From Candidatus Methylomirabilis tolerans (GTDB lineage Bacteria > Methylomirabilota > Methylomirabilia > Methylomirabilales > Methylomirabilaceae), in assembly GCA_019912425.1 (NCBI GenBank), contig JAIOIU010000061.1, forward strand, positions 1-42,994: a DNA stretch of 42,994 bases. Reading direction: 5' to 3'. Under the pieces are notes generated by a model that worked only from the letters and a program-made list of their open reading frames with translations, searched no databases and was not told where the DNA came from. Shown piece after piece: positions 17,796 to 24,221 of this stretch. Numbering within the stretch: the stretch's first letter is position 1; every line of letters starts with the position of its first letter. The translations under genes were made by a program, and so were the position numbers.

Positions 17796-18080
17796 TCAGT
17801 CCCACGACCCGCCGGCGATGGCCGGGACGATAGAGACCAGATCCCCCGCTTTCAGCGGCGTTGAGATGCCCTGCAGAAATCGAATGTCTTCCTCATTCAC
17901 ATAGATATTGATGAAACGGCGGACACTACCGCCCTCATCATAGATCCGCTCTCTCAGACCGGCGTACGACTGCTCCAGATTTTCGATCAGTTCATTAATG
18001 GAGTTACCCTGCCCCTCGACCTCCCCTTGACCGCTGGTCAGACCACGCAACGGGGTAGGGATACGCACCTTCACACTCAT
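17796..18080 (-). CDS. MoaD/ThiS-family sulfur carrier with a three-residue C-terminal tail
   Basis: A 94-residue ubiquitin-like carrier, whose C-terminal glycine would be adenylated and converted to a thiocarboxylate that donates sulfur. The fold is recognisable from SVKVRIPTPLRGLT, the central FINIYVNEEDIRFL and the C-terminal LKAGDLVSIVPAIAGG. The diglycine (residues 90-91) is followed by SWD, so the protein must be trimmed before use. A JAMM protease gene lies at 26970-27461. The sequence is closest in style to CysO/MoaD2-type carriers. It is the last gene of the SAM-riboswitch operon, 48 bases after the ThrC-like gene. The start at 18080 gives a normal carrier length; 18119 adds 13 unconserved residues. 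Confidence 0.9.
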   Translation of the reverse strand: MSVKVRIPTPLRGLTSGQGEVEGQGNSINELIENLEQSYAGLRERIYDEGGSVRRFINIYVNEEDIRFLQGISTPLKAGDLVSIVPAIAGGSWD

Positions 18081-18128
18081 CGATTTCGCTCCTTTCGATA
18101 AATTCTGCGCCGACTCCATACTCGCCTT

Positions 18129-19391
18129 TCAATTTACACTTTTTGGCATCACGTCAATGTCATGAGACGCCATCGCCTCGTCAAACGATCGGAGGGTCGG
18201 CTTAATGTGCAACCGAACCTTTAATGACGAGGCGACCGCCTCCTGAGTCTTCAGCCCGTTGCCTGTGATACAGAGTACCAGGCTTTCGTCCCTGGGGATC
18301 CGTCCCTGCTCGATCAGCCGTTTGGCCGCCGCCACCGTGACCCCGCCTGCCGTCTCAGAAAAGATCCCTTCAGTGCTTGCCAACAGCTTCATCCCTTCCA
18401 CGATCTCCTCGTCCGTGGCATGTTCCCCATGCCCGCCGCTCTCCTTGACAACCTTGTAAGCATAGTAGCCGTCCGCCGGGTTTCCGATGGCGAGCGACTT
18501 GGCGATTGTTTGGGGCTTAACCGGCTTGATGATCTCGCTGTTCGCCTTAATGGCGGTCACAATGGGACCACATCCTGCCGCCTGGGCCACGTGCATCCGC
18601 GTGGCGCAGCCGCCATTCAGGAGACCGAGGCGATCGAACTCCTTGAGCCCTTTCAAGATTTTCGTGACCAGCGAACCCCCCGCGGCCGGCACAACGATGT
18701 GCTGGGGCGCGCGCCAGCCAAGCTGCTCTGCAATCTCGTACCCGAAGGTCTTGGAGCCCTCAGCGTAGTAAGGCCGGATATTAATGTTTACAAATGCCCA
18801 CCCGTATTTATCGGCGATCTCGCTGCAGAGGCGATTCACCTCATCGTAGTTGCCGTCCACAGCCACCAGCTTCGGATTGTAGATCAGGGTACCCAGCACC
18901 TTGCCCTGCTCCAGGTCGGCCGGCACAAAGACGAAGCTTCGAAGCCCCCCTTCGGCGGCGTGGGCCGCCACTGAGTTTGCCAGATTGCCGGTGGAGGCAC
19001 AGGCCACCACCTGAAAGTCAAACTCTACAGCCTTGGTTACCGCTACCGCCACGACCCGATCCTTAAATGAAAAGGTGGGGTGACTCACGGTATCGTTCTT
19101 GACATAGACCTCTCGCATACCTAACGCGCGCGCCAGATTGTTTGTCCTCACGAGGGGCGTCATCCCGCAATGTTTCCCGACTACAGGCTCCCCTTCAATC
19201 GGCAGCAGCGCCTTATATCGCCAGATGCTTGGCGGTCCGGCCTCGATCGCTTTTCTGGTCAGTCTCCCTCGAAGCGCGTCGTAATCGTAATCGACCTCAA
19301 GAGGTCCGAAGCAGAACTCACAGACGTGCAACGGGTCAGCCGGGTAGGGTCGGCCGCACTCTCTGCACTTCAATCCCTTTACCTGCGTCAT
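18129..19391 (-). CDS. thrC: Threonine-synthase-family PLP enzyme, possibly homocysteine-forming
   Basis: The family converts O-phosphohomoserine to threonine with PLP. The 420-residue protein has an N-terminal zinc ribbon (Cys9, 12, 24, 27: CRECG, CEFCFGP), the PLP lysine Lys110 in FSFKDRVVA, GNLANS and a late SETAGGVTVAA. By sequence it is a ThrC. Context makes that uncertain: it lies in an operon with a NIL-domain protein and a sulfur carrier under a SAM-I riboswitch, a device that normally controls methionine and sulfur genes. I infer it may instead, or also, use O-phosphohomoserine with the carrier thiocarboxylate to make homocysteine. The ATG at 19391 is chosen; its frame opens just beyond the NIL stop. 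Confidence 0.9.
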   Translation of the reverse strand: MTQVKGLKCRECGRPYPADPLHVCEFCFGPLEVDYDYDALRGRLTRKAIEAGPPSIWRYKALLPIEGEPVVGKHCGMTPLVRTNNLARALGMREVYVKNDTVSHPTFSFKDRVVAVAVTKAVEFDFQVVACASTGNLANSVAAHAAEGGLRSFVFVPADLEQGKVLGTLIYNPKLVAVDGNYDEVNRLCSEIADKYGWAFVNINIRPYYAEGSKTFGYEIAEQLGWRAPQHIVVPAAGGSLVTKILKGLKEFDRLGLLNGGCATRMHVAQAAGCGPIVTAIKANSEIIKPVKPQTIAKSLAIGNPADGYYAYKVVKESGGHGEHATDEEIVEGMKLLASTEGIFSETAGGVTVAAAKRLIEQGRIPRDESLVLCITGNGLKTQEAVASSLKVRLHIKPTLRSFDEAMASHDIDVMPKSVN

Positions 19392-19392
19392 G

Positions 19393-19629
19393 TCAACATC
19401 TCTTTTCCGGAGTCGGCTCCACCCTGATCCCCAAACCAACCAGGTAGGCAATCCCCTTATTTAACGCGTCCTCCTCGCCGTCAAGCTCCAACATGACCTC
19501 GCCCGTCTGCTCCGTCACTCGCGCCCGACGGACATTGGGGATAAGCGTAAACTCCCGCGCAAGACGGTAGATCACCGGTTCCTTGATAAGTGCCTGCGGG
19601 TAGATGAGGGTAATCATCCGTTTTGCCAT
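19393..19629 (-). CDS. NIL-domain protein, first gene of the SAM-riboswitch operon
   Basis: A 78-residue protein that is essentially one NIL domain, an ACT-like ligand-sensing fold named for its N-I-L residues and found on MetN transporters. The core is KRMITLIYPQALIKEPVIYRLAREF, then VRRARVTEQTGEVMLELDG and a GIAYLVGLGIRVEP end. In other genomes NIL domains associate with methionine uptake and with proteins needed for homocysteine formation, which fits the riboswitch upstream. It probably binds a sulfur amino acid or guides a partner, but the ligand is unknown. The ATG at 19629 follows the riboswitch terminator by about 25 bases and is the first good start after it. Confidence 0.86.
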   Translation of the reverse strand: MAKRMITLIYPQALIKEPVIYRLAREFTLIPNVRRARVTEQTGEVMLELDGEEDALNKGIAYLVGLGIRVEPTPEKRC

Positions 19630-19655
19630 CACGTAATCCCCTTTTGAAAATGAAA

Positions 19656-19685
19656 AGCCCCTTCTCACCGTTACGAGAAGGGGCT
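19656..19685 (-). terminator. Intrinsic terminator of the SAM riboswitch
   Basis: On the minus strand AGCCCCTTCTC (19675-19685) and GAGAAGGGGCT (19656-19666) form a perfect 11-bp stem around GTAACGGT, followed by a T-rich tail (TTTCATTTTC). The left arm can also pair with GAGAAGG in the 3' strand of aptamer helix P1, so P1 and terminator versus antiterminator are mutually exclusive. Confidence 0.92.
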
Positions 19686-19702
19686 GTCGAAATCGACGGC
19701 TT

Positions 19703-19830
19703 CCTTCTCATCTCTCATCCCGCCCTGTATCTGGGATGTAGGAGTTGGCACCACTGTTTGCCGGAATACACCGCAAACCGGTTGCCGTGGCTTCGCAGGG
19801 CCAGTCCCTCAGCCACTCTGGATGAAAAGG
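19703..19830 (-). ncRNA. SAM-I (S-box) riboswitch aptamer
   Basis: The minus-strand RNA has a 10-bp closing helix P1 between CCTTTTCATC (19821-19830) and GATGAGAAGG (19703-19712), with one G-U pair. Inside are the S-box core strings AGAGTGGCTGAGGGACTGGCCC, GAAGCCACGGCAACC, GGTGCCAACTCCTAC and the final GGGATGAGAGATGAG, in canonical order. The P3 arm between them is a CGGTTTGC/GTATTCCGGCAAAC-type hairpin. It is preceded by a consensus promoter and followed by a terminator, so SAM binding should switch the NIL-thrC-MoaD operon off. Confidence 0.95.
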
Positions 19831-19842
19831 TGAAACGTGGCT

Positions 19843-19871
19843 ATATAATCAAACCTGCTTTTCCCTGTCAA
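19843..19871 (-). promoter_or_regulatory. Sigma-70 promoter of the SAM-riboswitch operon
   Basis: TTGACA (19866-19871) and TTATAT (19843-19848) on the minus strand are 17 bases apart. Transcription would begin just before the aptamer at 19830. The promoter lies right after the stop of the second NIL gene. Confidence 0.85.
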
Positions 19872-19887
19872 GCAAAAATCGAGCCTT

Positions 19888-20127
19888 TCAAGAGACGACA
19901 TCCTGCTCGATCGGCGCGACCTGGACGCCATGATCCTCCAGCCACCTGATCCCATTCTCAAGCGACTGCAAGTCCCCCTCGAGCTCAGCCATAATCCACC
20001 CGATCCCCTCGGTGAAGTCGGCCTGACGAATACTAAAGACCAGGTCGAACGTCTCACTCAACTGCCACAGGATCGGCTCCTCGGCAAGCTTTCCGGTAAA
20101 CGTCAAGTGTACGCGCTTCTTTGCCAT
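19888..20127 (-). CDS. Second NIL-domain protein
   Basis: A 79-residue NIL-domain protein related to the one at 19393-19629: KKRVHLTFTGKLAEEPILWQLSETFDLVFSIRQADF, then WIMAELEGDLQSLENGIRWLEDHGVQVAP. It has its own promoter (20228-20256) and no riboswitch, so it is expressed separately from the SAM operon despite being directly upstream. A longer frame from 20256 would begin upstream of the predicted transcription start; the ATG at 20184 is a remaining alternative. It probably binds a sulfur amino acid or serves as a small regulatory partner. The function is not known. Confidence 0.82.
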   Translation of the reverse strand: MAKKRVHLTFTGKLAEEPILWQLSETFDLVFSIRQADFTEGIGWIMAELEGDLQSLENGIRWLEDHGVQVAPIEQDVVS

Positions 20128-20205
20128 CAGGTCTCTCGGAGATCGATCGTCGTCCGGACATCTCGGATTCAGATCTTGGGTCATCGTTATTCGATCGGAT
20201 TTCGC

Positions 20206-20256
20206 TTGAGTCCTTCGTGTGCGGTGGAGTATAAAGGGTTTAGACACAATGCGCAA
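20206..20256. promoter_or_regulatory. Overlapping divergent promoters (NIL-2 and rhodanese)
   Basis: For the minus strand, TTGCGC (20251-20256) and TATACT (20228-20233) are 17 bases apart. For the plus strand, TTGAGT (20206-20211) and TATAAA (20230-20235) are 18 apart. The two -10 boxes overlap by four bases, so the promoters should exclude each other. Confidence 0.55.
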
Positions 20257-20283
20257 GATGTGTTTCTCTCAACCAGCGTGAAC

Positions 20284-20949
20284 ATGATGCCGACCGAGAT
20301 ACCGGCGTTGACTCCACATCAGATGAAAAGCGTCTTAGAGGCCGGCGCACTTTTAATCGATCTGCGTCCCTATGAGGAGTTCGCGTCAAGCCATATCCCG
20401 GGGAGTATTCACGTTGTCTTTAGTCGCAAGAGTCTCCCTGAGCGCATTGCGACTGCCATCCCGCCCGGCCCCCCAATCGTGCTCCTTTCCGGGGAGGCAG
20501 GTGTTGCGGAGGCCGCGACCGAGGCGTTGCAGAAGACTCTTCGCAATCCCCTGCTGGGAACCGTCGTGGGCGGCATCGAGACATGGGGTCGCGCCGGATT
20601 CCCGTCGGCCACACTGTCACAGGTGCCTGTCGCCGCGCTCCGGCAACGACTGAACGCTCCCCACGATGAGCTGATGCTGATCGACGTAAGAGAGCCGTTC
20701 GAGCGAACGTTGGGTTGCATCGACGGCTCTTGCTCCATCCCGCTTGGAGAGGTCTGGCGGCGCGCTACTGCGCTCGACCCGCACCGTGATATCATCCTGA
20801 TCTGCGAAGAAGGCATACGCAGCAGTGCGGCGGCCAGCATCCTGCTGCATCACGGCTTTCCAAGAGTCGCGAATGTGCCGGGGGGTATGGGCAACTGGTT
20901 CAAGGCCGACTACCCTACCATCCGCCCGCCAATACCGCCGAAAAGCTGA
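20284..20949 (+). CDS. Tandem rhodanese-domain protein
   Basis: Rhodaneses move sulfane sulfur via an active-site cysteine persulfide. The 221-residue protein has two rhodanese domains. In the first (about 1-108: LIDLRPYEEFASSHIPGS) the active-loop cysteine position reads LLSGEAG, with Ser69 instead of Cys, so it is likely inactive. The second (about 115-221) has LIDVREPFE and the loop CEEGIRSS with Cys174. No signal peptide is visible, so it is cytosolic. The ATG at 20284 (or 20287) is chosen. The gene diverges from the second NIL gene and converges with sat. It may feed sulfur to the carriers of this region. Confidence 0.88.
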   Translation: MMPTEIPALTPHQMKSVLEAGALLIDLRPYEEFASSHIPGSIHVVFSRKSLPERIATAIPPGPPIVLLSGEAGVAEAATEALQKTLRNPLLGTVVGGIETWGRAGFPSATLSQVPVAALRQRLNAPHDELMLIDVREPFERTLGCIDGSCSIPLGEVWRRATALDPHRDIILICEEGIRSSAAASILLHHGFPRVANVPGGMGNWFKADYPTIRPPIPPKS

Positions 20950-22146
20950 TTATCCACCCTGCATCCACTCCGCCAGGATCTCGGAGACCTCAGGCCGCGT
21001 GAACTCCTCCGGCAGCGGTTCGCCGCTCCGAAGGAGCTCGCGAACACGCGTACCGCTCAGCGTCACTCGCTCGGATGCGTCATGCGGGCAGGTCTTGGCC
21101 GAGGCCATACCATCGCAGCGGCGGCAGAAAAACGCCTCATCGAAAAAGAGCGGGGTAATGTCCAATTCGTCGCGTGACAGCCGCAAGAAAAGATCGCGGG
21201 CCGCGTATGGGTGATAGTAACCGCCTACTCCAGCAGGGTCCCTTCCGACGATGAAGTGGGTGCACCCGTAGTTCTTGCGGACCAGCGCGTGAAACACCGC
21301 CTCACGCGGTCCCGCATACCGCATGGCGCCTGGGAAGACGCTCAGCATGACGCGCTCCTTCGGGAAGTAGCGCTCCTCAAGGGCGCGATAGCACCGAAGG
21401 CGAATCTCTGACGGAACATCGTCGAGCTTTGTCCGACCGACCAGCGGGTGAATCAGCAGGCCGTCCATCAACTCCAACGCACATTTCTGGATGTACTCAT
21501 GCGACCGATGGATCGGGTTGCGGGTCTGAAACCCGACAATGGTCTGCCATCCGCGCTCTTTGAACCGTCGCCGCGTCTCAGCCGGCACGCAGTAATAGTC
21601 GTCGAACCCCGGTAACGACGGGGGCCGAATCAGGCTGATCGGCCCGCCTATCAGAAGCTCGCCTCGCTGATACAGGTACTGCACACCAGGATGGCGCGTC
21701 TCTTCGGTCCCATACACCAGACATGCCTCTGTTTGCTTGTCGTAGGGAAACACCTCCTCCACTGAAAGCAGGCCAAGCAGGTCACCATCCGAATCCAGCA
21801 AGGCCGCCTCACCACCCTGCTTGAGCCTAACGGCCTCTTCCTTCGACGCCGCCAGGGTAATCGGCAGTGTCCACAGCAGGCCGCTCTTCAGGCGCATCTC
21901 ATGGACTACCCCCTCATAGTCGGCCCGATTCATAAACCCTTCGAGTGGGCTGAATACGCCGGTGGCCAGACACTCCACATCGGAGATGGCCCTGGCGTTC
22001 AGAGAGATCGCGGGGAGATCTCGTGCCCTGTCTATTGCGTTGGTCCTGGCCTCCCCAGTCAGAACCCGCGAGACAAGTCGTCCCCCGTGGGGAAGAATCG
22101 GCGACAGCACCTCGTTCTCCGACAATTCAATCGATTCTTGCGTCAT
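20950..22146 (-). CDS. sat: Sulfate adenylyltransferase (ATP sulfurylase, monofunctional Sat type)
   Basis: Sat activates sulfate with ATP to give adenylylsulfate (APS), the first step of sulfate assimilation. Motifs include QTRNPIHRSHEY (with the HxxH catalytic histidines), HPLVGRTKLDD, VFPGAMRYAGPREA, GRDPAGVG and a cysteine cluster FFCRRCDG/TCPHD. The latter is typical of the zinc-binding bacterial and archaeal Sat. Length from the ATG at 22146 is 398 residues. GGAG lies 5 bases before that ATG; starts at 22164 and 22194 lack one. It follows cysH closely, so APS production and reduction are co-expressed. The rhodanese gene ends against it. Confidence 0.97.
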   Translation of the reverse strand: MTQESIELSENEVLSPILPHGGRLVSRVLTGEARTNAIDRARDLPAISLNARAISDVECLATGVFSPLEGFMNRADYEGVVHEMRLKSGLLWTLPITLAASKEEAVRLKQGGEAALLDSDGDLLGLLSVEEVFPYDKQTEACLVYGTEETRHPGVQYLYQRGELLIGGPISLIRPPSLPGFDDYYCVPAETRRRFKERGWQTIVGFQTRNPIHRSHEYIQKCALELMDGLLIHPLVGRTKLDDVPSEIRLRCYRALEERYFPKERVMLSVFPGAMRYAGPREAVFHALVRKNYGCTHFIVGRDPAGVGGYYHPYAARDLFLRLSRDELDITPLFFDEAFFCRRCDGMASAKTCPHDASERVTLSGTRVRELLRSGEPLPEEFTRPEVSEILAEWMQGG

Positions 22147-22177
22147 CTGCTCTCCCGTCGACATCGCGCCATGCGCC

Positions 22178-22966
22178 TTAGTGGCCTGTGCCATGAGCGC
22201 CCTGTTTACCATCAAGATGCAGCCCACACTCCTTGGTCTCAGGATTTTCCCACCACCATCGTCCCGCCCGCACATCTTCGCCCGGCGTGATCGCCCTCGT
22301 GCATGGCGCGCATCCGATGCTGGGAAATCCCTGGTCATGGAGGGCGTTGTAGGGTACATGGTGCTCGCGGATATACGCCCAGACCTGCGGCTCGGTCCAT
22401 TCGACGAGCGGATTGATCTTAACGATTGAGCCATGGCTCGCATCAATCTCGACGGCGTCGATGCCGGTGCGGGTCGCGGCCTGCTCCCGTCGAAGCCCGG
22501 TGATCCACGCGTCGACACTTTTGAGAGCCCGACCGAGCGGCTCCACCTTTCGGACCCGGCAGCAGAACTTCCGTTCCTCGACACTCTGCCGGAAGGAATA
22601 AAATCCACGCTCCCGCTCCAACGCCTCTACGGCGTCCCGCCCGGGGAAGTAGCTTTCAATCGTGACCTTGTACTGTTCCCGAGCTCGCTCCATCACGTCG
22701 TACGTCTCCTCATGCAACCGACCGGTATCCAGGGTAAAGATCGTGGTCGCCGGCTCAAGTTTCGACAACATATCGATTAAAACCATATCCTCGGCCCCAA
22801 AACTGCTGGCAAGCGCCAGCTTGGGGGCGAATGTGTCGATCGCCCACCGAAGCACCACCTCTGGTCCGGCAGTCCGGAACCGCTCGTTCAGTTCGACAAT
22901 GCTCTCCGCCGAGAGGACCCGACTTCCTCCATCAATGCTCTGAATTCCCGATTGTCTTTCCATCAT
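22178..22966 (-). CDS. cysH: Assimilatory APS reductase (CysH family)
   Basis: The enzyme reduces APS (or PAPS) to sulfite with thioredoxin or glutaredoxin. It has the PP-loop-like SSFGAEDMVLIDML near residues 54-67, and two cysteine pairs that bind a 4Fe-4S cluster: Cys135-Cys136 (KFCCRVRKVEPL) and Cys219/Cys222 (IGCAPCTR). The C-terminal redox cysteine is Cys247 in ECGLH. The CC...CxxC set marks the APS-reducing type rather than the cluster-free PAPS type, consistent with no cysC in view. Length is 262 residues. It is 31 bases upstream of sat on the same strand. A palindromic repeat and the beta-propeller gene separate it from the sulfite reductase gene. Confidence 0.95.
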   Translation of the reverse strand: MMERQSGIQSIDGGSRVLSAESIVELNERFRTAGPEVVLRWAIDTFAPKLALASSFGAEDMVLIDMLSKLEPATTIFTLDTGRLHEETYDVMERAREQYKVTIESYFPGRDAVEALERERGFYSFRQSVEERKFCCRVRKVEPLGRALKSVDAWITGLRREQAATRTGIDAVEIDASHGSIVKINPLVEWTEPQVWAYIREHHVPYNALHDQGFPSIGCAPCTRAITPGEDVRAGRWWWENPETKECGLHLDGKQGAHGTGH

Positions 22967-23067
22967 TCCTCCTTATTGGAACATACTAACGCGCGTGAAA
23001 TAGTTTCGTACAGTTCTTGAAACTCCATATCGCTCGTTGGCAGCGATACAAACACAGAACGCCATGT

Positions 23068-23148
23068 GTCATCGCGAGGGAGCGAAGCAACCGAAGCGAT
23101 CTCAAAGACGGCGAGATTGCCACGCTCCCTTCAGTCGCTCGCAATGAC
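23068..23148. repeat. GTCATCGCGAGG/CTCGCAATGAC palindromic element
   Basis: In the spacer between the beta-propeller and cysH genes, GTCATCGCGAGG (23068-23079) is opposed by CTCGCAATGAC (23138-23148). Between them AGCGAAGCAACCGAAGCGATCTC and GAGATTGCCACGCTCCC can also pair, giving an 81-base imperfect hairpin. It is the clearest copy of the family also present near 10.0-10.4 kb and 32.8-32.9 kb. Confidence 0.8.
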
Positions 23149-23175
23149 GGCGTAACGGCATTGAGTACGCTTGTA

Positions 23176-24171
23176 TTAGTGATGACTTACAGGGAGTACG
23201 GCGATCCCGTGAGGATCTTTTCCTGTCGGAATCTCAGCGATGATCTTCTCCGTCAGCGTATCGATGGCGATCACGCTATGGGTATCGCGGCTGGTCACAT
23301 AAAGGCGACGGCCGTCCGGCGTAATCGTAATGATATCGATCCGCTTACCTGCTGGAATATCTTTGATGATATTCAACTGGTTACAATCAACCACCGATAC
23401 CAGATTCGCCTTGCGGCTTACGGCATATGCTCGCTTTCCATCAGGCGACATGACAAGGCCATGCGGATCGCCATCCCGCGGAATCCTCGCCTTGACATGG
23501 TGACTTATCGCATCGATCGCGTCGATTCGATCGGCATCTCCCGCTGTAACCAGCAGAAGCTTCCCGTCCCATGTGATGTCTGTCCCCATGGCGCCTTTAC
23601 CTGCCTCGATGGTGGAGATGATCTTCCGGCTTTTCGTATCGATCACAGACAGGTCCCCGGATCCCCCGTTACTGACAAAGGCTCTCGTGCCTTTCGGATC
23701 AAAGACCACGAGCGCGGGAGCTTTCCCGACCGGGATCGTATCGATTGTTTGCCGACGCGCCAGATCGATCACCGTCACATCGTTCGACCCCGGGTTCGCC
23801 ACCCAGAGTTGCTGCCCATCGGCGGTCACGGCAAGGCCATGCGCCTTGGTCCCGGTAGGAAACGACGCGACTGTCTTTCTCGTTTTTGTCTCGATCATGT
23901 TCACATCATTGGACCCCACATTCGCGACAAAGGCATGAGCGCCGTCGGGCGAAAAGGCGACATTGTGGGGTTTCTTGCCGCCCGGCGTGATCGTCCCGAT
24001 AATCGCATTGGTCTCGCTATCGATCACGGTGACGGTGTGGTCTTCCTGATTCGTCACCCATACCTCGTACGCCCACGCCTGGTCGATCCACGTGACTCCC
24101 ACCACGAAGGCCAGTCCAACCATCCATGGGACCAGCGTGTCGATCTGTCTTCGCATTCTCTCTCCTCTCAT
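23176..24171 (-). CDS. Secreted YVTN-type beta-propeller protein
   Basis: A 331-residue exported protein. A signal peptide runs to about QAWA (residue 34). After it come seven or so repeats of about 42 residues with the pattern YEVWVTNQEDHTVTVIDS..TIIGTI.P.G..PHNVAFSPDG, typical of YncE/YVTN propellers. No catalytic residues can be proposed; some relatives bind DNA or accompany redox and metal systems. It is placed between sulfite reductase and cysH in the sulfur run, 50 bases after the former. It could serve the island or simply be inserted. The ATG at 24171 or the one at 24156 gives a proper signal peptide. Confidence 0.86.
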   Translation of the reverse strand: MRGERMRRQIDTLVPWMVGLAFVVGVTWIDQAWAYEVWVTNQEDHTVTVIDSETNAIIGTITPGGKKPHNVAFSPDGAHAFVANVGSNDVNMIETKTRKTVASFPTGTKAHGLAVTADGQQLWVANPGSNDVTVIDLARRQTIDTIPVGKAPALVVFDPKGTRAFVSNGGSGDLSVIDTKSRKIISTIEAGKGAMGTDITWDGKLLLVTAGDADRIDAIDAISHHVKARIPRDGDPHGLVMSPDGKRAYAVSRKANLVSVVDCNQLNIIKDIPAGKRIDIITITPDGRRLYVTSRDTHSVIAIDTLTEKIIAEIPTGKDPHGIAVLPVSHH

Positions 24172-24221
24172 TGTTCGTATTGACCCTCTTCACCTACGTC
24201 CGCAATCTCTTGATCCGGCAA

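Noticed and set aside
19930-20283. Upstream extension of the tandem rhodanese
   Set aside because: It would run through the second NIL gene on the opposite strand and the divergent promoters; the family N-terminus begins near 20284.
22147-22608. Long N-terminal extension of sat
   Set aside because: It overlaps cysH in another frame, is unconserved, and a well-placed ribosome binding site precedes the ATG at 22146.
23017-24183. Long open frame on the plus strand opposite the beta-propeller gene
   Set aside because: It is antisense to a convincing signal-peptide propeller protein and its translation has no recognisable pattern.
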